45,183 bases of DNA from a virus: IMG/VR virus record IMGVR_UViG_3300031759_000047, positions 1-45,183 of that record, one strand, 5' to 3'. Each line of letters starts with the position of its first letter. Position 1 is the first letter of the stretch. Under the pieces are notes generated by a model. The model was not told the DNA's origin. It did not search any database and saw only the letters and a list, made by a program, of their open reading frames with translations. Positions 30,629-37,787 of this stretch are shown in pieces. The position numbers and the translations under genes are program-made.

Positions 30629-31142
30629 AGAGAACCTGAACCCGGACGAGATCCGGGACTACGCCCGCGAGCAGCTTAAGAAGAACCCGGACGACATCCT
30701 GGCCTGGCTGCAGTACATGCTGGACATGACCCACGCCGACCGGGAGGAGGGCTTCCGGGTCGGGGACCACGTCGCGGCCAACCGGCACGACGCCCTGGTC
30801 CAGAAGTTCGCCGCAGCCGTCCAGGAGATGAGCCGCCTACGCCAGCACAACCAGGTGACCGTCCAGGCCCTAATGAACACGGTGGAAATCAGCCTGCGCA
30901 ACGCCAAGGCCCCGCCCTGGAGAGCCACGCACCTCCACTACAAGGGCACGGCCTACCGAGTCCTCTCCATGAAGGTCCTCAACGCCGAGGAGACCGAGGC
31001 CTTCCCAGCGGTGGTCTACGACAACGAGCAGGGCCAGGTTTACACGCTCTCTAAGGAGAAGTGGGAGAGCCGGCTGGAGAGTGGTCGGCTGCGCTACGAG
31101 CCCCTGATCCCGGAGCGAGACCTGACGACCCTGCCGCGCTAG
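30612..31142 (+). CDS. DUF1653-like domain protein, 176 aa
   Basis: TTG at 30612 overlaps the upstream gene by 17 bases. A helical N-terminal ~110 residues (EIRDYAREQLKKNPDDILAW, LVQKFAAAVQEMSRLRQHNQ) precedes a C-terminal beta domain, HLHYKGTAYRVLSMKVLNAE, then FPAVVYDNEQGQVYTLSKE. The second part resembles DUF1653, a small domain common in phages with unknown function. Last gene before the promoter at 31162. Confidence 0.6.
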   Translation: MSATPRENLNPDEIRDYAREQLKKNPDDILAWLQYMLDMTHADREEGFRVGDHVAANRHDALVQKFAAAVQEMSRLRQHNQVTVQALMNTVEISLRNAKAPPWRATHLHYKGTAYRVLSMKVLNAEETEAFPAVVYDNEQGQVYTLSKEKWESRLESGRLRYEPLIPERDLTTLPR

Positions 31143-31161
31143 AATTTATTTTGACCCCGAA

Positions 31162-31201
31162 GTAACTTCCCGCTTGACTTCCCCGGGGAGGGGGCCCAAG
31201 A
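31162..31201 (+). promoter_or_regulatory. Promoter with shared upstream motif (copy 3)
   Basis: GTAACTT (31162-31168), two bases, CGCTTGACTTC (31171-31181), with -35 TTGACT. The -10 expected at ~31196-31202 is poor (CCAAGA/CAAGAT). An A/T-rich run (31142-31153) lies upstream, as at copy 1. It drives the gene at 31236 and the UvrD-like helicase. Confidence 0.6.
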
Positions 31202-31235
31202 TGTCCCTCATAGCATCATAGCAGGAGACTTTCCG

Positions 31236-31427
31236 ATGTTCAATCAACTCCTCCACCTGATCGCCCTCGAGTACGCCTATCAGGGTCGCATGCGCGCCCA
31301 TGGCGGCAACGGCGCGGGCGCGACCTACAAGACCAGCCGCAGAGAGTTTCTGAAGCTGAAGTGGGTTCAGAAAGCTCCTTGGCTCCAGCTGGGTGGTCCG
31401 GCCCCGTACGCTTTTCAGGAGCGCTGA
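31236..31427 (+). CDS. Hypothetical protein, 63 aa
   Basis: ATG at 31236 with GCAGGAG upstream. Begins MFNQLLHLIALEYAYQGRMR, then a basic segment (KTSRREFLKLKWVQK). First gene after promoter copy 3. No family recognised. Confidence 0.6.
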   Translation: MFNQLLHLIALEYAYQGRMRAHGGNGAGATYKTSRREFLKLKWVQKAPWLQLGGPAPYAFQER

Positions 31428-31429
31428 GA

Positions 31430-33058
31430 ATGGCCTCCCTCTCCGGCATCACCAGCGGTCCCGCCAGGCAGCCCCGCCGCCCGCTCCCCGAGTTCGACTT
31501 CGGCCGCCGGCCCTCCGAGCTCCAGGCAGGCTTCTTCGACTACGTGTTCAACGGGGAGGGCAACGCGGTCCTCAAGGCCGTCGCGGGCTCGGGCAAGAGC
31601 ACCAGTCTGGTCTGGGCGCTGGCCTACATCCCAGAGAGCGCCTTCGTCACCATCCTCGCGTTCAGCGCCAAGATCGCGCCAGAGCTCAAGGAGAAGGTGG
31701 CCGAGCTCGGCCGGCGGATCGGCCGGCCCTTCAAGCGCGTCTCCGTCAAGACCTTCCACTCCCTCGGCTTCGGCGCGGTGCTGCGCAAGATCGGCAAGGG
31801 CTACGGCGAGTGCGAGCCCGACGACCGCAAACTGCGCAAGCTCTTCTTCGCCAAGTTCGGCCCCGAGGCGGACGCCCTCTACGGCTCGTTCGTGGCCGAC
31901 CTGGTGTCTCTCGGCAAGGGCCAGGGCATCGGCACCCACCTCTGCGAGGACACGCCCGCGGCCTGGGAGGCACTGGTGGACCACCACGCGCTGTTCCTGG
32001 ACAGCGAGGAGGCCGACGAGTGGACGGCCATCAAGTTCGCCCACCGCCTCCTGATGCTCTCCAACGAGGCCGCCCTGCGCGGAGAGCTGGACTTCGACGA
32101 CATGATCTATCTACCGGTCCTCTGGCGGCTGAGCATCTGGAAGAACGACTGGGTGTTCGTGGACGAGGCCCAGGACACCAACCCCTGCCGGCGCGAGCTT
32201 GCCCGCATGACCCTGCAGCCCTGGGGCCGCCTGGTGGCGGTGGGCGACGATGCCCAGGCCATCTTCGGCTTCACGGGGGCCTCGCACGACGCCCTGGACC
32301 AAATCAGGGAGGACTTCGGGGCCCGGGAGCTCCCGCTGACCGTGAGCTACCGCTGCCCGAAGATAGCCGAGACCCTGGTCCGGGCCATCCCGATGATCGA
32401 CAATGGGTTCACGGTCTGGGAGGGGGCCCCGGCCGGCGTCGTGGAGCACCTCTCGGAGAAGGAGGCCCTCGCCAAGCTGGGGCCTAGGGACGCGGTCCTC
32501 TGCCGCAACACCGCCCCCCTGGTCAACCTCGCGTTCAGGCTCATCTCGGCCGGGCGCGGGTGCGTGATCCTGGGCCGCGACATCGGCAAGAGCCTCCGGG
32601 AACTCGTGGAGAAGCAGAGCGTCGCCACCATCAAGGGTCTGGAGGGCAAGCTGGAGGCCTACCGCGCCCGGGAGGTCAAGCACCTTACCAAGAAGGGCAA
32701 GGAGGGCCGGCTAGTCAGCTGGGAGAAGAAGATCGCTGCCGTCCACGACCGCGTAGACAGCCTGATGAGCATCTGCCGCGGCCTGCCCGAGGGCGAGCGG
32801 ACTGTCCAGGGCCTGCTGCTCCGCCTAGACACTATGTTCCGGGACGACGGCCGGGGCGTGCTGACTCTCTGCACGATGCACAAGGCCAAGGGCCTGGAGT
32901 GGCCGCGCGTGGCCATCCTGCAGCCGGAGCTCATCCCCAGTCCGTTCGCCCGGCGCGAGCACCAGCTGCGCCAGGAGTACAACCTGCGCTACGTGGGGGA
33001 GACCCGCTTCCAGCAGGAGCTCTACTTCATCAAGGCCGAGGAGCAGGGCAATGGCTGA
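31430..33058 (+). CDS. UvrD/Rep-type superfamily 1 helicase
   Basis: 542 aa, ATG at 31430. Motifs in order: Walker A KAVAGSGKSTSLVW (49-62), Ia LAFSAKIAPEL, KTFHSLGF, motif II VFVDEAQDTN (~240), motif III VGDDAQAIFGFTGAS, motif IV LTVSYRCPK, and motif V/VI TLCTMHKAKGLEWPRV, then YVGETRFQQELYF. All are typical of UvrD-like 3'-5' helicases; the protein is shorter than cellular UvrD (~720). It unwinds DNA during replication or recombination. In motif VI VGETR replaces the usual VALTRA, a small divergence. Confidence 0.9.
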   Translation: MASLSGITSGPARQPRRPLPEFDFGRRPSELQAGFFDYVFNGEGNAVLKAVAGSGKSTSLVWALAYIPESAFVTILAFSAKIAPELKEKVAELGRRIGRPFKRVSVKTFHSLGFGAVLRKIGKGYGECEPDDRKLRKLFFAKFGPEADALYGSFVADLVSLGKGQGIGTHLCEDTPAAWEALVDHHALFLDSEEADEWTAIKFAHRLLMLSNEAALRGELDFDDMIYLPVLWRLSIWKNDWVFVDEAQDTNPCRRELARMTLQPWGRLVAVGDDAQAIFGFTGASHDALDQIREDFGARELPLTVSYRCPKIAETLVRAIPMIDNGFTVWEGAPAGVVEHLSEKEALAKLGPRDAVLCRNTAPLVNLAFRLISAGRGCVILGRDIGKSLRELVEKQSVATIKGLEGKLEAYRAREVKHLTKKGKEGRLVSWEKKIAAVHDRVDSLMSICRGLPEGERTVQGLLLRLDTMFRDDGRGVLTLCTMHKAKGLEWPRVAILQPELIPSPFARREHQLRQEYNLRYVGETRFQQELYFIKAEEQGNG

Positions 33059-33260
33059 CGCAGAGAACGAGATTGTCGAATTCGGCTGGGAGCCCGGCGC
33101 AAGCGGGCGTTTCTACATCCTGACCGGCCCTCGTCGCCGCAAGCACATCGTGCCCGATGAAATGCGCCTTAGCCTGAGCGCGCATCGCATCGACCTGGGC
33201 GCGGACTATCCTTTCATCGACGATGCCGAAGGCGTCGCCATCAAGCCCAAGGTGAACTGA
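33051..33260 (+). CDS. Hypothetical protein, 69 aa
   Basis: ATG at 33051 overlaps the helicase stop by 8 bases. Beta-rich: NEIVEFGWEPGASGRFYILT, then a basic GPRRRKHIVPDEM. Codon use is less GC-rich than in the helicase. No family recognised. Confidence 0.6.
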   Translation: MADAENEIVEFGWEPGASGRFYILTGPRRRKHIVPDEMRLSLSAHRIDLGADYPFIDDAEGVAIKPKVN

Positions 33261-33261
33261 C

Positions 33262-33612
33262 ATGACCGACACAGAGGGCGGGAAGATGCTGACGGATGAG
33301 CGCATCGCAGAAACAATTGAGATTGCTCGCCGTACAGCGGCCAACCCGAAAGCATCCGGCTTAGAAGAAAATCTCGCGCTTGCGGTAATTTTTCTCGCAA
33401 ACTGCCGCGCCCAGCCAGCACCAGAGGAGGTGCGTGCGCAAATAAAAGAGGAGTGCGCGAAGGTTTGCGATGCGTATGCCGAATGGGCACATGAAGAATT
33501 GAAGACATGCCCAGATTTCGTTCGTCAGTCCCGCATCAACTTCGCCTCCGCCGGAATCGCATTGGGGGCCCGCATCCGCGCCCTAGGAGCAAAGCCGGAG
33601 ATGAAGTTATGA
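33262..33612 (+). CDS. Hypothetical protein with atypical composition, 116 aa
   Basis: ATG at 33262; a second in-frame ATG at 33286. Helical throughout: DERIAETIEIARRTAANPKA, ENLALAVIFLANCRAQPAPE, EVRAQIKEECAKVCDAYAEW. The gene uses many A/T-ending codons (CTT, ATT, GAA, AAA, TTT) unlike its neighbours, suggesting recent acquisition. Similar short helical proteins are frequent cargo in phages. Stop overlaps the next start (ATGA). Confidence 0.65.
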   Translation: MTDTEGGKMLTDERIAETIEIARRTAANPKASGLEENLALAVIFLANCRAQPAPEEVRAQIKEECAKVCDAYAEWAHEELKTCPDFVRQSRINFASAGIALGARIRALGAKPEMKL

Positions 33613-34133
33613 GCCACGACCGAGGGTGCCCCTGCGGCCGGGAGCCGTACGAGTACGAGGACTGCACGAACGAAGTCTGCTGGAAGAGGCCCGGCGGCCC
33701 CCGTATCCACCAGGCACCGTCCCCGATCATGGACCCAGAGACGCCCGTGCAACCGGGCAGTGTGGGAGCGCCTGAATCAAGCGCCCCAGGGGGCGGCCTA
33801 GGCTGCGACCGAGCGCATCGGCAAAAAGGCGCGCAGGTGCCGAGGGCCACAGCCGCCCCCATTCCATCTCGGCCGATGCCGGACTACGCCACCGTCCCGG
33901 CCCGGCACATGATCCCGGGCATCTCGCTCTACCTGGAGAAGGGCGTCCCGCCGGGGAGCTTCCTCATGGCGCTTCTACAGAACGACCTGGCCGGCGCGGT
34001 GCGGACCGCAGACCACGTCAACCTAGTCTTGATGCGCGAGTGGGTCCTCTGGCTCCACAACAATCTGCCGGCCGAGTGCCACGGCTCTCCGGAGAGGGTG
34101 GAGGCCTGGTGCGACAAGCTGGAGGACACCTGA
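33609..34133 (+). CDS. Conserved phage protein, 174 aa, Cys-rich N-terminus
   Basis: ATG at 33609. N-terminal DRGCPCGREPYEYEDCTNEV, then a Trp-containing segment, provides Cys for a possible metal site. A Pro-rich linker (~40-95) follows. The C-terminal ~85 residues form a unit seen as a stand-alone domain in many phages: PARHMIPGISLYLEKGVPPG, SFLMALLQNDLAGAVRTAD, LHNNLPAECHGSPERV. The fusion of the two parts looks recent. Function unknown. Confidence 0.65.
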   Translation: MSHDRGCPCGREPYEYEDCTNEVCWKRPGGPRIHQAPSPIMDPETPVQPGSVGAPESSAPGGGLGCDRAHRQKGAQVPRATAAPIPSRPMPDYATVPARHMIPGISLYLEKGVPPGSFLMALLQNDLAGAVRTADHVNLVLMREWVLWLHNNLPAECHGSPERVEAWCDKLEDT

Positions 34134-34135
34134 GT

Positions 34136-34327
34136 ATGAACGCGCTCTCCTACACGCGGCCGCTCTGGTCGTTCACCAGCCCGGTGGCGGTCAGCCTGCC
34201 GGCCCACAACCTGTCCCTGATCAGGGAACGCCTCCTGCGTGACGAGCTGGGGCGCAGACTGGTCCTCCTGGACCCCGCGGAGGCCGAGCGCCGACTCAAG
34301 GCTCGGGGCAGGGAGGACGGACAGTGA
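34136..34327 (+). CDS. Hypothetical protein, 63 aa
   Basis: ATG at 34136. A short N-terminal segment (LSYTRPLWSFTSPVAVSLPA) precedes a charged helix (IRERLLRDELGRRLVLLDPA). Stop overlaps next start (GTGA). No family recognised. Confidence 0.5.
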   Translation: MNALSYTRPLWSFTSPVAVSLPAHNLSLIRERLLRDELGRRLVLLDPAEAERRLKARGREDGQ

Positions 34328-34584
34328 AGAACGAGGCGATGACCATCACCATCGAGGACCCCGCGCACCAGAGGCTCCGCCCTGGCGCGACGATCCGCGT
34401 CGGCAACAACGACGAGCTCAAGAGGGAGGGCCTGGGCACCATGCCGGGCCTCTGGGAAGTCACCTACGTCTACTCGGCCGAGCAGGGTAGGCAGAGGTAC
34501 GACGTCGTGCCGGCGGCCATCAATCGGCACCAGCTGAGGGCGAGGCTGAAGAAGATCGCCAAGGGCAACTTCAAGAGAGGATAG
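34324..34584 (+). CDS. Hypothetical protein, 86 aa
   Basis: GTG at 34324 overlaps the upstream stop. A small beta domain (GATIRVGNNDELKREG, then LWEVTYVYSAEQGRQRYDVV) ends in a basic helix (RHQLRARLKKIAKGNFKRG), suggestive of nucleic-acid binding. No family recognised. Confidence 0.6.
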   Translation: MKNEAMTITIEDPAHQRLRPGATIRVGNNDELKREGLGTMPGLWEVTYVYSAEQGRQRYDVVPAAINRHQLRARLKKIAKGNFKRG

Positions 34585-34588
34585 CAAC

Positions 34589-34843
34589 ATGGGACTCCTA
34601 GGAAGAGTAGTGATCGCGGCCGCGCTGTTCGGGCTGGGCTGGATGGCCGCCCGGGGAGACGTCAGCTGCAGGGTCTCCCCGGAGGCCCTCTCGCGGCTCA
34701 GGGACGCCGGGGCGGGCGTCCTGGACCAGGCGACGAGCTATGCTCACGGGCAGGACTGGGGACGCCGGGACGGCTCCCCCACGCCCCTGGGCCGGGACCT
34801 CGGCGGCTCGGCGGACCCCGCGAGCGGGAGGGCGCGTTGGTAG
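34589..34843 (+). CDS. Small membrane-anchored protein, 84 aa
   Basis: ATG at 34589. Residues 4-22 (LGRVVIAAALFGLGWMAARG) form a signal-anchor or signal peptide. The remainder is polar and probably periplasmic. It overlaps the next gene by 7 bases. No family recognised. Confidence 0.55.
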   Translation: MGLLGRVVIAAALFGLGWMAARGDVSCRVSPEALSRLRDAGAGVLDQATSYAHGQDWGRRDGSPTPLGRDLGGSADPASGRARW

Positions 34844-35037
34844 CCGTCATAGCCATGGCGATGTGCACGCACTTCGCCGGCTACTGGGACTGCCGCGCGA
34901 TGCCGCAGCCCTTCCCCACCGAGCAGATGTGTCTGGAGATGCTGGATGCGTATCGTTCTAGGACGAGTAACCCCAACATCTCCTACGTCTGCATGAAGCG
35001 CGAGAAGTGGGATGGCTGGGTCAGGGTGCCGGAGTAG
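34837..35037 (+). CDS. Small Cys-rich protein, 66 aa
   Basis: TTG at 34837 within the end of the upstream gene. A short hydrophobic start (VAVIAMAMCTHFAGYWDCRA) is followed by TEQMCLEMLDAYRSR and NISYVCMKREKWDGW, with four cysteines spaced as in small exported disulfide proteins. Possible periplasmic location. Function unknown. Confidence 0.5.
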   Translation: MVAVIAMAMCTHFAGYWDCRAMPQPFPTEQMCLEMLDAYRSRTSNPNISYVCMKREKWDGWVRVPE

Positions 35038-35046
35038 GAGGACGAC

Positions 35047-35439
35047 ATGACGCCGACGAGAGAAGAGCACGCCGAGGCAGAGATGCTGAGGCCGGCGCGA
35101 GCAGGCGAGCCCGGGGTCACCCTGAGTCCTCCCGTCGCCATCCCCTCTTGGGCCCGGAGCGGAGATCTCATCTACACGGATGGTCCCAAGGCCGGCGTTC
35201 TGATCGACCACCACGCGCGGCCCGTTGACTGGCATGGCCGCCGGGCCCGACCCTGCTGGTTCGGGAGCTACGCCACCATGGCCTGCGCCATCATGAGCGG
35301 GCAGATCAGCTGCCCGTCAGAGGTCTCGGTCAGGCCGATCCCGGGCCGGTTGGAGCCCAGGGCGGAGGTGGGCTGGCTGGGCTACGCCGTTTTCCTCGCC
35401 CTGCTCGCCGCAGCCGCCACCTGGCCTATCTGGAAATAG
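35047..35439 (+). CDS. C-terminal-anchored membrane protein, 130 aa
   Basis: ATG at 35047 with AGGAGG upstream. The first ~105 residues are polar with four Cys/Trp-rich spots (RARPCWFGSYATMACAIMSG). The last ~22 residues (WLGYAVFLALLAAAATWPIW) are a tail anchor. Last gene of the rightward unit; its stop touches the terminator. Confidence 0.6.
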   Translation: MTPTREEHAEAEMLRPARAGEPGVTLSPPVAIPSWARSGDLIYTDGPKAGVLIDHHARPVDWHGRRARPCWFGSYATMACAIMSGQISCPSEVSVRPIPGRLEPRAEVGWLGYAVFLALLAAAATWPIWK

Positions 35440-35440
35440 A

Positions 35441-35470
35441 AAAGGCCCCCGGAGCTATCCGGGGGCCTTT
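35441..35470. terminator. Bidirectional rho-independent terminator
   Basis: A perfect 12-bp stem, AAAGGCCCCCGG (35441-35452) with CCGGGGGCCTTT (35459-35470), has a 6-base loop AGCTAT and T-rich flanks on both strands. It separates the converging rightward early genes and leftward late genes. Confidence 0.93.
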
Positions 35471-35495
35471 CTTCTACCTGTCTTAGAGAGAACGG

Positions 35496-35996
35496 CTACT
35501 TGGCGGCGTACGCCCTCAGGCGGGCGTAGACGCGCGGCCCGGTCATGGAGGGCACCGCCGGCCGCGGCGCGGCGACGCCGAGCACGCCCAGGATGGCCGC
35601 GATCATCGGGACGATGGCCTGCAGGTCGGCCAGGACCGTCTGCAGAAGCGGCGGGAGGCCGCCGACGCCGCCCACCGCCGAGGCAATGGCGGTCACCGCC
35701 GAGGCGATCTGCTGGTAGATCGACCCGGTGGTACTCGAGGTCGCCGAGGCCAGCGCGTTCGCGGCGGCCTGGAGGGAGGCCGCAGCGGTCTGAACGGCCG
35801 TCACGACGGCCGGCCCTACGCCGAGGGCCGTCAGGTCCGGGACCAGGGCGAGGGCCGCCGCGGCCGCCGCCTGGGCATACTGTATCGCGGCCTGAGGAAC
35901 CAGGCTCCCGATGGAATTGGTCCCGCAGGCCGAGAGGCCCAGTGCGGCGGAGCCCATCAGGGCCCCAACGAATAAGCGACGATTCACCTGGATCAA
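35496..35996 (-). CDS. Ala-rich lipoprotein, 166 aa
   Basis: TTG at 35996 overlaps the upstream stop with GGGAG upstream; an in-frame GTG at 35987 is an alternative. Signal peptide VNRRLFVGALMGSAALGL with lipobox SAC (Cys ~24). The mature part is strikingly low-complexity Ala/Val/Thr/Ser helical sequence (YAQAAAAAALALVPDLTALG, IASAVTAIASAVGGVGG). Likely an outer- or inner-membrane lipoprotein made late in infection. Last gene before the terminator. Function unknown; superinfection exclusion is one possibility. Confidence 0.65.
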   Translation of the reverse strand: MIQVNRRLFVGALMGSAALGLSACGTNSIGSLVPQAAIQYAQAAAAAALALVPDLTALGVGPAVVTAVQTAAASLQAAANALASATSSTTGSIYQQIASAVTAIASAVGGVGGLPPLLQTVLADLQAIVPMIAAILGVLGVAAPRPAVPSMTGPRVYARLRAYAAK

Positions 35997-36181
35997 GACT
36001 GCTCTCCCTCGCTGACCGACACCACCGCGGTGCCGATGACGTCCACGAGGGCGTCCCCGTGGGCCTCTAGGTACGACTTGATCGCACCCCTCTCGAACAC
36101 GCTGGCCGCCGCGATCTGCGGGGTGGCCCAGTCGTTGAGGGCCTGCCGGGCGGCGGCCCTCTGTGCGTCTGTCAGTGCCAT
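35993..36181 (-). CDS. Hypothetical protein, 62 aa
   Basis: ATG at 36181, preceded by an A/G-rich stretch (GAAAGAGAAGAAGA). A helical small protein: LTDAQRAAARQALNDWATPQ, then FERGAIKSYLEAHGDALVDV. No family recognised. Coupled to the lipoprotein gene. Confidence 0.6.
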   Translation of the reverse strand: MALTDAQRAAARQALNDWATPQIAAASVFERGAIKSYLEAHGDALVDVIGTAVVSVSEGEQS

Positions 36182-36193
36182 TCTTCTTCTCTT

Positions 36194-36937
36194 TCAGTTG
36201 TCCATGAGGATGGTCCAGAAATCGGACCCGTGCTTCTCCAGGTAGCCGCGGGGGAGTTTGCAGTAGCCCCGGCGGCCCAGGGAGTCCCGGCAGCCCCACC
36301 GGCTGCCCCAGCTGTTGAGGACCACGTCGTGGTCCGGGGCGTAGCCCGCGAGCAGCATGCAGTGCATGCCCACCTTGGTCTCCAGCGCCCGGGGCATGGG
36401 GACCAGCCCGGTCTCGGAGACCTGGTCGGACTCGAAGGCGGCGAACACCGGCACGCCGATGACCACCGGCCGGCCCAGGAAGATCGTGCTGTTGATCGAC
36501 GCCCGGTCGGTCCCTACCCTGCAGTACTCCAGGGCGCGGTGGCGCAGGGCGTCCTGGTAGACCTCCGGGGGCGGGGGCTGGAGCAGGCGGTCGTAGCCCC
36601 AGGAGGACTCCAGCGCCGCCCCGCGGGTGGCCACGGCCTTGATGACGTCCCTGATCTGCCGTCCGCAGTCCCCGGTGTTGCCCTCCAGCACCCCGGCGTC
36701 CCAGTAGGGCTGGGAGCGGGAGAGGACCACGTCGGGCAGGTCGGAGTTGATCAGGTTGTAGCGGATGGCCGCAGTCACTCCGTGGGCCGTGCAGGTGCCG
36801 TAGGGGCCCTGGTCCATCGCGTCGGGCAGCCAGGGGGTCAGGTCGTGCGAGAGCGGCACTATGAGGGGGACCTGCCTCGGTGAGAAGAGGTGGTCCCTGG
36901 GGTCGTCCTGGTCTCGAACGCATCCGTATCCGCGCAT
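36194..36937 (-). CDS. Papain-family (C1A-like) cysteine peptidase
   Basis: 247 aa. The C1A catalytic set is visible: DQGPYGTCTAHGV with oxyanion Gln43 and nucleophile Cys49 (6-residue spacing as in papain), GMHCMLLAGY with the His, and VVLNSWGSRWG with the Asn. SGS/SSWGYD-like segments between also fit. No signal peptide is seen, so it acts in the cytoplasm or in the virion, or leaves at lysis. It lies among lysis and lipoprotein genes. Substrate unknown; it could process phage or host proteins. Confidence 0.85.
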   Translation of the reverse strand: MRGYGCVRDQDDPRDHLFSPRQVPLIVPLSHDLTPWLPDAMDQGPYGTCTAHGVTAAIRYNLINSDLPDVVLSRSQPYWDAGVLEGNTGDCGRQIRDVIKAVATRGAALESSWGYDRLLQPPPPEVYQDALRHRALEYCRVGTDRASINSTIFLGRPVVIGVPVFAAFESDQVSETGLVPMPRALETKVGMHCMLLAGYAPDHDVVLNSWGSRWGCRDSLGRRGYCKLPRGYLEKHGSDFWTILMDN

Positions 36938-37107
36938 CAGAACCTCTGTCTCCAGCCTATCAGGTAGTCCTCGCCGTTGAGGCCGGTGCGGGCCGGGTAG
37001 GCGCCCGTCAGCGGTCTCTCCCAGGCGGTCACGCAGCCGCCCAGGGGCAGCGTCAGGAGTGCCAGGAGTGCCAGGCTAAGGAGCCTTGCCGCCAGTGAGC
37101 GAGGCAA
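36937..37107 (-). CDS. Small lipoprotein, candidate outer-membrane spanin
   Basis: 56 aa from TTG at 37107. A classical lipoprotein signal MPRSLAARLLSLALLALLT, then LPLGGC (lipobox LGGC, Cys25), leaves a 31-residue mature peptide with four Pro/Gly turns (RPLTGAYPARTGLNGED). Size and signal fit Rz1-like o-spanins. It overlaps the holin-like gene by 32 bases out of frame, and its stop overlaps the peptidase start (TGATG). It was found by reading this frame directly. A coiled-coil membrane protein upstream could be its inner-membrane partner. Confidence 0.6.
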   Translation of the reverse strand: MPRSLAARLLSLALLALLTLPLGGCVTAWERPLTGAYPARTGLNGEDYLIGWRQRF

Positions 37108-37318
37108 TCTGCTTGTCCTTGGAGCTGGAGCCCGCGCTGGAGCCCAGCCAGTAGTTGACCACGAGCACGAACGCCCCGCCCAGGGTGCCCCCGGCCGTGT
37201 TGACCACGTCCTTCATGTCGGTGGGGACGGGGAAGAAGATGATCCCGATGAGGTAGGCCATGAAGGCCAGGATGACCAGGATGCTGATGGTCACTCGTCC
37301 GACGTTCTCCACGTTCAT
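37076..37318 (-). CDS. Holin-like protein, two TM segments
   Basis: 80 aa. Two hydrophobic segments, residues ~9-31 (VTISILVILAFMAYLIGIIF) and ~40-58 (VNTAGGTLGGAFVLVVNYWL), followed by a Ser/Lys-rich cytoplasmic tail. This is the topology of small phage holins, and it lies next to the lysozyme gene. Holins form membrane lesions that release endolysin. Confidence 0.72.
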   Translation of the reverse strand: MNVENVGRVTISILVILAFMAYLIGIIFFPVPTDMKDVVNTAGGTLGGAFVLVVNYWLGSSAGSSSKDKQIASLTGGKAP

Positions 37319-37328
37319 GCCATTCTCC

Positions 37329-37787
37329 CTACTCAGGCCAGCGGGCCACTAAGACGTCGCCGATGAACTGGTGCTTCTCCCCCATGCGGCGGCTAGTCAC
37401 CTCGGGCGGATTGCACCAGTTGTCGAAGGCTGCGGCCGCGCCCTCGTAGTCCCCGGCGTTGAGCGCGCGCAGGATCGAGCAGGGGCCGCCGTGGTCCCCG
37501 GCGCGGAGGGCCCACTCGCCGCAGTTGACGCTGAAGCTGACCAGGGCGTCGTACTGGTCCTGATTGAGCGGGACGGTCACGGACGCGTCCACGGCCGCCT
37601 CGAAGCGCCGGACGTCTTCCTCGAAGGAGGCGTCCACCTGGTCGTTGGTCCAGAAGAGACCCAGGTGGACCTCTGGGCCGGTGTGGCCCACGCCGATGGT
37701 GGGGCGGCCGCGGCTGTCGAGGTACGCCTCGTTCCGGCGGTCCTCCCTGAGCTCTATGAGGGTCCGGCCGCGCGGGCTGGTCCGCAT
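37329..37787 (-). CDS. Endolysin, GH24 lysozyme (T4-like muramidase)
   Basis: 152 aa. LIELREDRRNEAYLDSRGR, then PTIGVGHTG: catalytic Glu15, Asp24 and Thr30 with the exact T4-lysozyme spacing (E-x8-D-x5-T). Asp replaces the usual Gly after the catalytic Glu. LNQDQYDALVSFSVNCGEWA and DNWCNPPEVTSRRMGEKHQF complete the fold. No signal peptide, so a holin is needed for release. It cuts peptidoglycan glycan strands. Start overlaps upstream stop (TGATG). Confidence 0.9.
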   Translation of the reverse strand: MRTSPRGRTLIELREDRRNEAYLDSRGRPTIGVGHTGPEVHLGLFWTNDQVDASFEEDVRRFEAAVDASVTVPLNQDQYDALVSFSVNCGEWALRAGDHGGPCSILRALNAGDYEGAAAAFDNWCNPPEVTSRRMGEKHQFIGDVLVARWPE

